Positions 19,276 to 27,115 of a DNA stretch of 55,242 nucleotides are shown here, piece after piece; the stretch's first letter is position 1, and every line of letters begins with the position of its first letter. A model generated the notes under the pieces. It had not been told where the DNA came from and ran no database searches. It saw nothing but the letters and a program-made list of their open reading frames with translations. This DNA comes from Sphingomonas palustris. GTDB taxonomy: Bacteria; Pseudomonadota; Alphaproteobacteria; Sphingomonadales; Sphingomonadaceae. Location of the stretch: assembly GCA_026225215.1 (NCBI GenBank), contig JAMFSI010000070.1, positions 1 through 55,242 on the forward strand, written 5' to 3'. Both the position numbers and the translations under genes were made by a program.

Positions 19276-20277
19276 ATGACCGCTTCATCCGGCCCCACGC
19301 TCTTCGGCATCAGTGTCATCTATGTGGCGAGCATCCTCTCGGTCGTCGCCGCGCTGGCGGTCATGACCGCGATTTATGCTGCGGTCACCGTACGCGATCC
19401 GATGCAGAAGCGGGTCAAGGCGCTCACCGAGCGACGTGAGCAGCTCAAAGCGGGCATCGTCTCGAACACCCCCAAGCGCCGCGCGCAGCTGGTCCGCAAG
19501 AACGAGACCGTAGAGTGGATGCGCGGGCTGCTCGGCAAGCTCCAGGTGTTGCAGGATAGCCAAATCGGCGCGGTCCAGCAAAAGCTGGCGCAGGCCGGCA
19601 TCCGCAAGAAGGAATGGGCGGTCGCGGTGATCTTCGTGCGCATGGTCGCGCCGGTGGTGCTGGGGCTGGCGGCGGCGGCGCTCCTTTACTGGATCAATTA
19701 TTTCCCGACCTGGGGCCCGATGAAGCGCTTCATGGGCTTCGCTGCGGCGGTCGGCCTCGGCTACAAGGGGCCGGAAATCTACATCTCGAATATCAGCTCC
19801 AAGCGCACGCTCGCGATCCGCAAGGGGCTGCCCGATGCGCTCGATCTGCTGGTGATCTGCGCCGAAGCCGGCTTGACCGTCGATGCGGCGTTCAATCGCG
19901 TCGCCAAGGAACTGGGCCGCGCTTATCCTGAACTCGGCGACGAATTCGCCATGACGGCGATCGAGCTATCCTTCCTCAACGAGCGGCGCCAAGCCTTCGA
20001 AAACCTGGCTTATCGCGTCAATCTGGAATCGATAAAGGGCGTGGTGACGACAATGGTCCAGACCGAGCGCTATGGCACGCCACTGGCCTCGGCACTCCGC
20101 GTGCTCTCGGCCGAATTCCGTAACGAACGCATGATGCGTGCCGAGGAAAAAGCTGCGCGTCTGCCCGCGATCATGACCGTGCCGCTGATCCTGTTCATTC
20201 TGCCGGTGCTGTTCATCGTTATTCTCGGACCGGCAGCCTGCGCGATCTCCGACGGGTTCCTGCACGGCAAGAAGTAA
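19276..20277 (+). CDS. tadC: Flp pilus inner-membrane platform protein TadC
   Basis: Second GspF-type platform protein, partner of TadB. It is 333 aa, with membrane spans near residues 15-35, 125-145 and the C-terminus, and the T2SSF signature LPDALDLLVICAEAGLTVDAAFNRVAKEL. The locus ends here: no tadD, tadE or tadG follows, and a strong hairpin closes the transcript. Confidence 0.94.
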   Translation: MTASSGPTLFGISVIYVASILSVVAALAVMTAIYAAVTVRDPMQKRVKALTERREQLKAGIVSNTPKRRAQLVRKNETVEWMRGLLGKLQVLQDSQIGAVQQKLAQAGIRKKEWAVAVIFVRMVAPVVLGLAAAALLYWINYFPTWGPMKRFMGFAAAVGLGYKGPEIYISNISSKRTLAIRKGLPDALDLLVICAEAGLTVDAAFNRVAKELGRAYPELGDEFAMTAIELSFLNERRQAFENLAYRVNLESIKGVVTTMVQTERYGTPLASALRVLSAEFRNERMMRAEEKAARLPAIMTVPLILFILPVLFIVILGPAACAISDGFLHGKK

Positions 20278-20281
20278 AGTG

Positions 20282-20316
20282 CGAAAGCCATGGGGGCCGA
20301 ACCCCCATGGCTTTCG
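20282..20316. terminator. Bidirectional terminator hairpin
   Basis: A perfect 15-bp stem, CGAAAGCCATGGGGG (20282-20296) with CCCCCATGGCTTTCG (20302-20316), and a 5-nt loop. It lies 5 bp after the tadC stop and 2 bp before the converging CoA-transferase stop, so it probably ends both transcripts. Confidence 0.8.
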
Positions 20317-20317
20317 A

Positions 20318-21538
20318 CTATTTCTTGTCGCGTACCGGCGCCCAGGCGAAAGCCTGCGGATCTTGCGTGACCACGGCACCCTGTTCCACCAGTGCGGCGC
20401 ACTCCGCCTCGCCAAAGCCCAGGCCTAGCAGCAGTTCCAGCGTGTGCTCCCCTAGTTCGGGCGGGGGCAGATCGGGCGTAACTTCAGCCTGCCCTGGGAA
20501 CTCGGGCACTTCGAAATGCAATCCACGGTAATCCAGTTCGCGTAGCTTGCCGGGCTGGTGTGCTTGCGGGGCATCGAGTACGCGCTCCAGCGGCAGCACT
20601 TCATTGAAGCCGACGCCAGCGGCGCGCAGACGGTCCGCCACTTCGTCGAAGGTAAACTTGCCGACGCCCGCCCGTACTGCCGCCTCGACACGGTCGCGCT
20701 GTTTCTTGCGTTCGCGCAGCCGGGCGAGATCAAGATCGTCAGCCTCGGGCATGGCGAGCGCTTGGGTCAATTTAGCCCAATGCGCGTCGGTCAGCACGAG
20801 CAGGTAAATCCAGCGCCCATCGCTACTGAGATAAGCGCCGTAGCCGGGCATGGCGAACTCGCCGCCCGCCTCTTTCTCGGGTCGACCCAGCAATTGCGTC
20901 TTCAACTGCACCCCGGCAAGATCGCGCGCGGCAAGATGCAACCCGGTTTCGTAGAGACCGATCTCGATATGGCGATCTGCCGCCGTCGGCGGGGGATTCA
21001 CCATCGCCGCGAGCACCCGGATCACCGCGTAAGTGCCCGCGAACTGGTCGTGATAGGATGGGCCGAGGCGGCTGGGCCGGTCATTGATGCGATGATCGTC
21101 CATCACCCCGGTCGCCGCTTCCGCCACGGGATTGGTGGCCAAATCGTCGGCCTGGGGCCCCGCGCCATAGCCCTTGATATGGACATGGATCAAAGCGGGG
21201 TTCACCGCGGCGCAGTCCTGCGCGGTCACGCGTAATTTACGCGCGGCGGCGGGCGCAAGATTGTGAATCACGACATCCGCCGAAGCCACCAGCCGGCGGA
21301 ACACATCCTTGCCTTCGTCATGCGTCAGATCGAGGCAGAGACTTTTCTTGGAATGGCTGTAAGCGATGAGCGTACCGCTGGGGCCGCCGCGCACCAATGC
21401 CCGCGTGGTATCGCCACTGGGCGGCTCGATCTTGATGACTTCGGCGCCCAGCTGCGAGAGAATATGCGTCGCGAAGGGCGCGGCAACCATGGTGCCAAGC
21501 TCGATCACGCGGCGGCCAGCTAAGGGGCGGTGGGACAT
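20318..21538 (-). CDS. Class III (CaiB/BaiF) CoA-transferase
   Basis: Moves CoA between carboxylic acids in the cytoplasm. The 406-aa product has the family N-terminus GRRVIELGTMVAAPFATHIL and GAEVIKIEPPSGD. The catalytic Asp is in GPSYHDQFAGTYA, the D-x-x-x-G pattern. The start is set at the ATG at 21538; a TTG 9 bp upstream is also open. A GATAATGCATCAT box lies 26-37 bp upstream of the start. The acid substrate is unknown. Confidence 0.88.
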   Translation of the reverse strand: MSHRPLAGRRVIELGTMVAAPFATHILSQLGAEVIKIEPPSGDTTRALVRGGPSGTLIAYSHSKKSLCLDLTHDEGKDVFRRLVASADVVIHNLAPAAARKLRVTAQDCAAVNPALIHVHIKGYGAGPQADDLATNPVAEAATGVMDDHRINDRPSRLGPSYHDQFAGTYAVIRVLAAMVNPPPTAADRHIEIGLYETGLHLAARDLAGVQLKTQLLGRPEKEAGGEFAMPGYGAYLSSDGRWIYLLVLTDAHWAKLTQALAMPEADDLDLARLRERKKQRDRVEAAVRAGVGKFTFDEVADRLRAAGVGFNEVLPLERVLDAPQAHQPGKLRELDYRGLHFEVPEFPGQAEVTPDLPPPELGEHTLELLLGLGFGEAECAALVEQGAVVTQDPQAFAWAPVRDKK

Positions 21539-21563
21539 GCGATCCAATCGTCTGTTAGTAAAG

Positions 21564-21575
21564 ATAATGCATCAT
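21564..21575. promoter_or_regulatory. Putative GntR operator ATAATGCATCAT
   Basis: Near-palindromic box just upstream of the CoA-transferase start (21538, minus strand). It shares GATAATGCAT with sites at 21674, 28371 and 28456 and resembles the overlapping boxes at the gntR start. Inferred operator of the 28625-29287 regulator. Confidence 0.6.
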
Positions 21576-21673
21576 ATCCAGCCGCCGCTTTCAGCGCAAC
21601 CAGCTTGCTGCGATCATATACCCCCCAATTAGAGGAGCACCGAGCCACGAGCTTGCGGCTAGGCAATGGCAGG

Positions 21674-21685
21674 ATAATGCATTAT
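21674..21685. promoter_or_regulatory. Putative GntR operator ATAATGCATTAT
   Basis: Perfect 12-bp palindrome 35 bp upstream of the hydratase start at 21721. Together with the box at 21564 it frames the divergent intergenic region 21539-21720, which contains no gene. Confidence 0.65.
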
Positions 21686-21720
21686 GCTGCGGTGGTGCGG
21701 CAGAGGAGCGACCGACAGAG

Positions 21721-22545
21721 ATGACCGATTACACCGACTGGGTCGACCGCAGCGAAACGCGTATCGATCGCCTCGAACCCGCCCGCAGCAATGCCCTGCG
21801 CGCCGCGCTGGGTGATGAGACGCCCCTGGCCGCCGGCGACACCCTGCCTCTGCTCCACCACTGGCTGTATTTCTGGGATGTCAAAGCCCCTGCCGGGCTG
21901 GGTGAGGATGGCCATCCCGCCAAGGGTGGCTTCCTGCCCCCGGTGACGCTGCCTCGCCGGATGTGGGCCGGCGGGCGCCTGACCTTTCACGCGCCGCTGG
22001 TGCTGGGTGAAGAGGTGACCAAGGTCTCCACAATTCTCAAGGTCGAAGCCAAAAGCGGCAAGAGCGGCGATCTGGTTTTCGTCACCGTGGAGCACCGGTT
22101 GAGCGGTAGCGCGGGCCTCGCGATTACCGAGCAGCAGGATATCGTCTATCGCGGCGCCGCCGCCCCTGGGTCGATAGCCGCGCCCGCAACCGATGCGCCC
22201 ACCCCAACCGCGCCGTGGTGCGAGCCGCTGAATCCCGATACGGTGCTGCTGATGCGCTACTCGGCGCTGACCATGAACGGCCATCGCATCCATTACGACC
22301 GCCCCTATGCCATGGATATCGAAGCTTATCCGGCGCTGGTCGTGCATGGGCCGCTCCAAGCGACCCTGCTGGCCGATCTCGGCGCGCGCCATTTGGGCAA
22401 GCCGATCACCAGCTTCAGCTTTCGCGGCCAGACCCCGGCATTCGACGGCACGCTACTGCATATCTGCGGCGAGTCTGGCGACGAAGCTGCCAGCCTGTGG
22501 ACTACCCAAGGCGGTGTGAAGAATATGGTCGCGACGATAGGTTGA
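21721..22545 (+). CDS. MaoC/HTD2-type acyl-CoA hydratase (mesaconyl-C4-CoA hydratase-like)
   Basis: Double hot-dog hydratase of 274 aa. The N-terminal FAS1-like half contains PRRMWAGGRLTFHAPL. The C-terminal half has the hydratase-2 signature MRYSALTMNGHRIHYDRPYA with catalytic His/Asp and then ALVVHGPLQATLLADL. Relatives act on mesaconyl-C4-CoA or 3-methylfumaryl-CoA; the family match is solid, the substrate is inference. It is divergent from a CoA-transferase, an arrangement that recalls Mct/Meh pairs. A palindromic operator is upstream. Confidence 0.87.
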   Translation: MTDYTDWVDRSETRIDRLEPARSNALRAALGDETPLAAGDTLPLLHHWLYFWDVKAPAGLGEDGHPAKGGFLPPVTLPRRMWAGGRLTFHAPLVLGEEVTKVSTILKVEAKSGKSGDLVFVTVEHRLSGSAGLAITEQQDIVYRGAAAPGSIAAPATDAPTPTAPWCEPLNPDTVLLMRYSALTMNGHRIHYDRPYAMDIEAYPALVVHGPLQATLLADLGARHLGKPITSFSFRGQTPAFDGTLLHICGESGDEAASLWTTQGGVKNMVATIG

Positions 22546-22574
22546 GCCTTATCCTGGCCCGACTGATCTGAACC

Positions 22575-22662
22575 TCCCCGTCCGTGCTGAGCTTGCCTTT
22601 CTCAGCAAGCGTTTGAAAGAAGGACAGTCCTTCGACAAGCTCAGGACGGACGGGGAAGGGGA
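22575..22662. repeat. Palindromic repeat, GTCCTGAGCTTGTCGAAGGA family
   Basis: Inverted arms CCCCGTCCGTGCTGAGCTTG (from 22577) and CAAGCTCAGGACGGACGGGG (to 22657) flank a centre with CTTTCTCAGCAAGCG. It lies between convergent genes and may terminate both. Same family as 10318-10425 and 28495-28612. Confidence 0.8.
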
Positions 22663-22680
22663 ATGCGCTGCAGCGCCCGT

Positions 22681-23619
22681 TTACTTATTCAAATGCGCCA
22701 ACGGCAGGCCCGCTCTCGGCCAGTCCACCGCGATCAGCCGACCATAGCCCGACAAGGTGATATAAGCGGTGCGCAGATCGGCGCCTCCGAAGCAGATGTT
22801 CGTGCAATAGCCTTCCGGCGCCTTCCAGAATTCCACCAGCCCGCCCTCGGGCGCAAAGACGCTGATCCCGCCATAGACCAGACTGGCGACGCAGATGTTG
22901 CCGCCGGCCTCGACCGCCAGCGAATCGAAACGCTGGTAGCCTTGCGGTCCGCCGACAAACCTGCCCCCGGCCGGCGACGGCCACGGCTGCTTCGCCAATT
23001 CGCCGGGGCCAACGATCGGCCAGGCCCACAGCCGTCCAGTCTCGGTTTCCGAGGCATAAAGCGTTCCGCCATCGGGCGAGATGCCGACGCCGTTGGGGGT
23101 GATCACTGGAAAGGCGACCTCGCGGATCGCACTGCCATCCGCCGCCGCATAATAAAGCGCGCCGCGGTCCATCAGCCGGTCCCAGCTCTTGCCGTGATCG
23201 GTGAAGTAAAACCCGCCCAAGCCATCGAAGACGATGTCGTTCGGGCCCTTCAGCGCGACATCGCCGCAATGGTCATAAAGCACGGTCACCGCGCCACTCG
23301 CCAGATCGACTCGCTGAATGCTGCCGCCAGTGTAGCGATCCCAACGGCCATGCGGGCGAGCAAAGCCATCGGTCTCGTGAATCCAGTTGAAGCCGCCATT
23401 GTTGCAAACATAGCAAGCGCCATCCGGCCCGATCGCCGCGCCATTGGGGCCGCCGCCCAATCCGGCGACCACTTGCTTCGCGCCATCGGTCAGCACCCGG
23501 ATCAACCGCGCGCCCTCGATCTCGACCACCAGCACCGAACCATCGGCCATGGCAATCGGCCCCTCGGGAAATTTCAGGCCAGTGGTCACTTCACGGCCAT
23601 TCAGCTCCAGCAGCTTCAT
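22681..23619 (-). CDS. SMP-30/gluconolactonase-like beta-propeller protein
   Basis: Predicted lactonase or ester hydrolase, 312 aa. It has the six-bladed propeller repeats of the SMP-30/LRE family: FPEGPIAMADGSVLVVEI, GPNGAAIGPDGACYVCNN, LKGPNDIVFDGLGGFYFTDHG, and ITPNGVGISPDGGTLYASET. Metal-binding Glu, Asn and Asp positions are in these motifs. It follows a beta-hydroxyacid dehydrogenase gene by 12 bp and probably opens a lactone made in the same pathway. Confidence 0.88.
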   Translation of the reverse strand: MKLLELNGREVTTGLKFPEGPIAMADGSVLVVEIEGARLIRVLTDGAKQVVAGLGGGPNGAAIGPDGACYVCNNGGFNWIHETDGFARPHGRWDRYTGGSIQRVDLASGAVTVLYDHCGDVALKGPNDIVFDGLGGFYFTDHGKSWDRLMDRGALYYAAADGSAIREVAFPVITPNGVGISPDGGTLYASETETGRLWAWPIVGPGELAKQPWPSPAGGRFVGGPQGYQRFDSLAVEAGGNICVASLVYGGISVFAPEGGLVEFWKAPEGYCTNICFGGADLRTAYITLSGYGRLIAVDWPRAGLPLAHLNK

Positions 23620-23631
23620 CCTGCGCTCTCC

Positions 23632-24516
23632 CTATCTATGATCTTCGACGATTTGGATGATGCCCGGAAAATACTGCTCACCGATCCCGGCATCCACGGC
23701 CGTCTGATAATATTCGGCCGCCAGTTTAGGCAAGCGCGGCGGCACACCCATCTCCTCGGCCAGCGCAATCGCATAGCCGAGATCCTTGAGCACATAAGTC
23801 GATGGGAAGGCCTTTTCGGGGAAGCTGCGCGGCAACATCGCCTTCATACCATGATTGCGCAGTGCAAAGCTGTCCGCCGACCCCGTCGCCAGCACATCGA
23901 GCAATGTCTGGTTGGAAACGCCCGCCCGCTCGGCCACCACCATCATTTCAGCCAACGCCGCGACATGCTCGAACAATAGCGTGTTGTTGACCAACTTGAC
24001 CACTTGCCCACAGCCAACCTCGCCGCAGCGCGTCACATCGGTGCCCATATAGCGCAGCAGCGGCTCAGCCCGCGCAAACAGCGTCTCGCTCGCGCCGACC
24101 ATGATGCTCAGCGTCCCTGCCTCCGCCGCCGCCCGCGCCCGCGCTACCGGCGCATCGACGAAATCGACGCCATGCTGCGCCAGACTGGCATGCACGCCAC
24201 GCGCCTCGTCCACCCCGGTGGTGCTAAGATCGATGACCAGAGCGCCCTTGTGGATATGCCCGGCAATCGTTTCGCACACCTGGGCAACCTGCTTGCCGCC
24301 GGGCAGTGAAAGGAAAATGACATCAGCTATCTGGGCAATTTCCGCCACCGAGGCTCCGGCGAGCGCACCCGCCGATGTCACTGCCGCCAGCGCCGTCGCA
24401 TTCATATCGAAGGCATACACCGGCCCGTCATGCTTGCGCACGACATTGCGGCACATGCCGCCGCCCATGGCGCCGAGGCCGATGAAGCCGATGGTGAGCG
24501 GGGTTGCGTTGGTCAT
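23632..24516 (-). CDS. NAD(P)-dependent beta-hydroxyacid dehydrogenase (HIBADH family)
   Basis: Cytosolic oxidoreductase of 294 aa. The Rossmann motif IGFIGLGAMGGGMCRNV and the substrate motif VDAPVARARAAAEAGTLSIMVGG-like region fit the 3-hydroxyisobutyrate dehydrogenase family. The catalytic Lys is in GCGQVVKLVNNTLLF. An AAAGGTG ribosome site supports the start. It likely oxidises a hydroxyacid intermediate of the cluster; the exact substrate is unknown. Confidence 0.88.
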   Translation of the reverse strand: MTNATPLTIGFIGLGAMGGGMCRNVVRKHDGPVYAFDMNATALAAVTSAGALAGASVAEIAQIADVIFLSLPGGKQVAQVCETIAGHIHKGALVIDLSTTGVDEARGVHASLAQHGVDFVDAPVARARAAAEAGTLSIMVGASETLFARAEPLLRYMGTDVTRCGEVGCGQVVKLVNNTLLFEHVAALAEMMVVAERAGVSNQTLLDVLATGSADSFALRNHGMKAMLPRSFPEKAFPSTYVLKDLGYAIALAEEMGVPPRLPKLAAEYYQTAVDAGIGEQYFPGIIQIVEDHR

Positions 24517-24660
24517 TCGGCACCTTTTCCCGTTTTAAGAGGGTAGGCGCGAGGGCCAAACCTCTCATCGTCGCGCCTGCCGCAAAGCGGCTATTAAAAC
24601 CTGCGGCGCAGCGCCTTGCGCTAAAACTGAAAGGTCACGCAATAATGACAGGAATGGGGT

Positions 24661-24679
24661 TTGGGGCCCCTGGCCCCAA
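24661..24679. terminator. GGGGCC hairpin
   Basis: TTGGGGCC (24661-24668) pairs with GGCCCCAA (24672-24679) around a CCT loop. It lies between the CoA-transferase stop and the dehydrogenase start and may separate two transcripts. Similar GGGCC-CCT-GGCCC hairpins occur at 53199-53217 and, less exactly, at 51304. Confidence 0.5.
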
Positions 24680-24711
24680 GTCTACGCCTGCTTCCTTGCA
24701 ACCTTCCGCGC

Positions 24712-25905
24712 TCAATAAATAACCTCACCATCCTCCAGCGCCTGCCGCTCGCCGCGCGTCAGGCCCAGCAACTCACCATAGACGTAATCCTCATCCTCAC
24801 CCAGCGCAGGCGTGCCGCGATGGATGCCGATATCTTCGCCCTTGGACAAGCGCATCGGCACCCCCACGGCGGCACGGAGCTTGCCATCGGGTTCCTGCAC
24901 GGTGGTGATGGCTCCGCGTGCGCGCAGATGGGGATCGCCGGCGATTTCGGGCGTGGTCCAGCTGGCGTGAGCGGCGATGCCGGCGGCCTGCAGGCGTTCG
25001 GCGGCGGCATTGGCCTCGATCGTCGCCGTCCAGGCGGCGAGTGCCTTGTCGATCTCCGCGCGGTGGGCATGGCGCCCGCCTTCGGTGGCGAAGCGGGGAT
25101 CGGCGAAGGCTGGGTCAGCGATCATCTGCCCCAGCGCCTGCCATTCGACATCATTGGCGATGGCGATGGCGATCCAGCGGTCCTCGCCCAGCGCCGGATA
25201 AACGCCGTGCGGCGCCATGCGCGGGTGATCGTTGCCGATGCGGTGCGGGGTCGCCCCGGCGGCGGCGAGCAGCAGCGCTTCGCCCAGCAGAGAGGAGGCG
25301 ACTTCACGCGCCGAGACATCGACCAGCGCGCCTTGCCCGGTGGCGCGGCGGCGGTGCAGTGCGGCCATCACCGCGACGGCGGAATTCATGCCGACGGTGT
25401 GGTCCATGACATGGCGCATTTCCACCGGTGGCCCATCGGGATAGCCGGTCAATTCGCCCAGCCCGCCCCAAGCGCCGAACAGCGGCGCGTAGCCGGCGAA
25501 ATGCGAATCCGGCCCGGTCTGGCCCGATGACGAAACCGCCAGCATGACGATGTCGGGCTTGACCTCGCGCAGCGCCGCATAGCCCAGGCCGAGCCGGTCC
25601 ATCACGCCCGGGCGGAAGCTTTCCGCCGCCACGTCGGCCACCGCCACCAGCCGCTTGGCCAGCGCCACGCCTTCCGCTTTCTTCAGATTGATCCGCACCG
25701 AAAGCTTGGTCGAGGCAACCTGATCGAAGGTAGCCGGGCCCATGCGGCCATAGACCGGATGCGGCTTGCGAAAGGCGTCGGGGCGCATCGCGCTCTCGAT
25801 CTTGATGACTTGCGCGCCCAGTTGCGACAGCAGATGGGTGCAGAACGGCCCGGCGTTATGCACGGTGAAGTCAGCGATACGGATACCCGTCAGCGGCTTG
25901 GCCAT
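24712..25905 (-). CDS. Class III (CaiB/BaiF) CoA-transferase, catalytic-type subunit
   Basis: CoA-transferase of 397 aa. N-terminal GIRIADFTVHNAGPFCTHLLSQLGAQVIKIES is typical. Asp168 in EMRHVMDHTVG (D-x-x-x-G) lines up with the catalytic Asp of formyl-CoA transferase. It begins 2 bp after a second CoA-transferase whose matching residue is Glu, so the two may form a heteromeric enzyme with this subunit catalytic. A GAGGTG ribosome site precedes the ATG. Confidence 0.9.
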   Translation of the reverse strand: MAKPLTGIRIADFTVHNAGPFCTHLLSQLGAQVIKIESAMRPDAFRKPHPVYGRMGPATFDQVASTKLSVRINLKKAEGVALAKRLVAVADVAAESFRPGVMDRLGLGYAALREVKPDIVMLAVSSSGQTGPDSHFAGYAPLFGAWGGLGELTGYPDGPPVEMRHVMDHTVGMNSAVAVMAALHRRRATGQGALVDVSAREVASSLLGEALLLAAAGATPHRIGNDHPRMAPHGVYPALGEDRWIAIAIANDVEWQALGQMIADPAFADPRFATEGGRHAHRAEIDKALAAWTATIEANAAAERLQAAGIAAHASWTTPEIAGDPHLRARGAITTVQEPDGKLRAAVGVPMRLSKGEDIGIHRGTPALGEDEDYVYGELLGLTRGERQALEDGEVIY

Positions 25906-25907
25906 GG

Positions 25908-27053
25908 TCAGTGCACCTCGGCCACGGCGGTGCCGAGACGCGGTGGACCACTGCGCAACGACAGCGGCTCGCCATCGAACTGAAACGGGGAAACCAGCAT
26001 ATCGAGCACGCCGGCGCCGGCGATATCGACCGGGGCAAACAGCCCGCGCACACGCTCATGCGGGTCACTCACCACCTCGGCGGGAGTGTAATATTTAGCC
26101 AGCGGCACGCCTACCGCCTGCCCTTCGCGAACAATATCGGCAACCTTGCGCACCGCCGCCCAGGCGCGGATATGGGCATTGAGTTCGGGACCGCGACGGC
26201 TGCGTTCCAGACCATCCACCAGCGCCGGGTCTAGCGCCCATTCCGGCGTGCCGAGCAGCTTGACCAGCCCTTCCCACTGGCGCTGTTCCAGCGTCAGCAG
26301 TTCGACATAGCCGTCGGCGCAGGGCAGCACCCCGCCATAGCGGAAACTGCGCTCGACGCGGTGCTCGATCGAGCCATCACCGAGCCGCTGGATGGCAAAG
26401 GCGCCCACCGCCAGCATCGCGTCCTGGCTGGCGATATCGACATATTGGCCGCCGACTTCGGGCCTTGCCCAAAGCGCCGACAGCGCGCCGAGCGCCGCAG
26501 CGATACCGCCTTGCAACTCGCCGAAATGTCCGTGAATCTTGACCGGCGCGCGCTCGGGAAACAGTTCGATCGATAGGCCGTTAGGCAGCAGATTACCCTC
26601 GCCCGAGGCATGCTGGACGATGATATCCTCGCCGCGCCAATCAGCCTTGGCGCCAAAGGCGCCGAACGGCAACACCGAGACGTGGATCAGATCGGGGTGG
26701 CGCGCGGCGATCGCGGCCTCGTCCAGCCCCAGCCCTGCACGCTGGGCCAGCGGGGTATCGTCGATGAAGATATCGGTGCGAGCCAGCAGCGCGGTAGCCG
26801 CGCGCTGGCCATCCGCGCTCGTCAGGTCGCAGACGCGGCTTTCCGCACCGGCAGCAACATAGGCAAACAGCGCGCTAACCTGGCCTTCGCCCGGCAGGAA
26901 CGGCGGCTCGAGCCGCAGCGCCGAACCCTCGGCCGGCTCCAGCCAGACCAGTTCCGCGCCCATCCCCGACAACAACCGCCCGGCATAGGCTGCCGCCACG
27001 CCCGAAGCGTGAACGACGACCCGGAGACCGGTCAATGGCGGGTGCTCAATCAC
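25908..27053 (-). CDS. Class III CoA-transferase homologue with Glu at catalytic position
   Basis: A 381-aa CaiB/BaiF-family protein with GLRVVVHASGVAAAYAGRLLSGMGAELVWLEP at the N-terminus. Where the active-site Asp is expected the sequence reads HGHFGELQGG, so Glu179 occupies the D-x-x-x-G position. It may be a non-catalytic or altered partner of the downstream transferase, as I recall for benzylsuccinate CoA-transferase BbsE/BbsF. The genes are 2 bp apart. Confidence 0.85.
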   Translation of the reverse strand: MIEHPPLTGLRVVVHASGVAAAYAGRLLSGMGAELVWLEPAEGSALRLEPPFLPGEGQVSALFAYVAAGAESRVCDLTSADGQRAATALLARTDIFIDDTPLAQRAGLGLDEAAIAARHPDLIHVSVLPFGAFGAKADWRGEDIIVQHASGEGNLLPNGLSIELFPERAPVKIHGHFGELQGGIAAALGALSALWARPEVGGQYVDIASQDAMLAVGAFAIQRLGDGSIEHRVERSFRYGGVLPCADGYVELLTLEQRQWEGLVKLLGTPEWALDPALVDGLERSRRGPELNAHIRAWAAVRKVADIVREGQAVGVPLAKYYTPAEVVSDPHERVRGLFAPVDIAGAGVLDMLVSPFQFDGEPLSLRSGPPRLGTAVAEVH

Positions 27054-27085
27054 GCAAGGCCCTCATCACACAATCGCCTCAGAAA

Positions 27086-27112
27086 GATCCTCCCCCGCTG
27101 GGGGAGGATTTT
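27086..27112. terminator. Hairpin between hydratase and CoA-transferase genes
   Basis: A perfect 10-bp stem, ATCCTCCCCC (27087-27096) and GGGGGAGGAT (27100-27109), with a GCT loop and flanking short A/T runs. It lies just after the hydratase stop at 27116 on the minus strand and could partly terminate before the CoA-transferase pair. Confidence 0.55.
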
Positions 27113-27115
27113 CGT

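Noticed and set aside
22663..23979. A 438-codon plus-strand frame over the SMP-30 and dehydrogenase genes
   Set aside because: It reads the reverse strand of two conserved genes and shows no recognisable domain.
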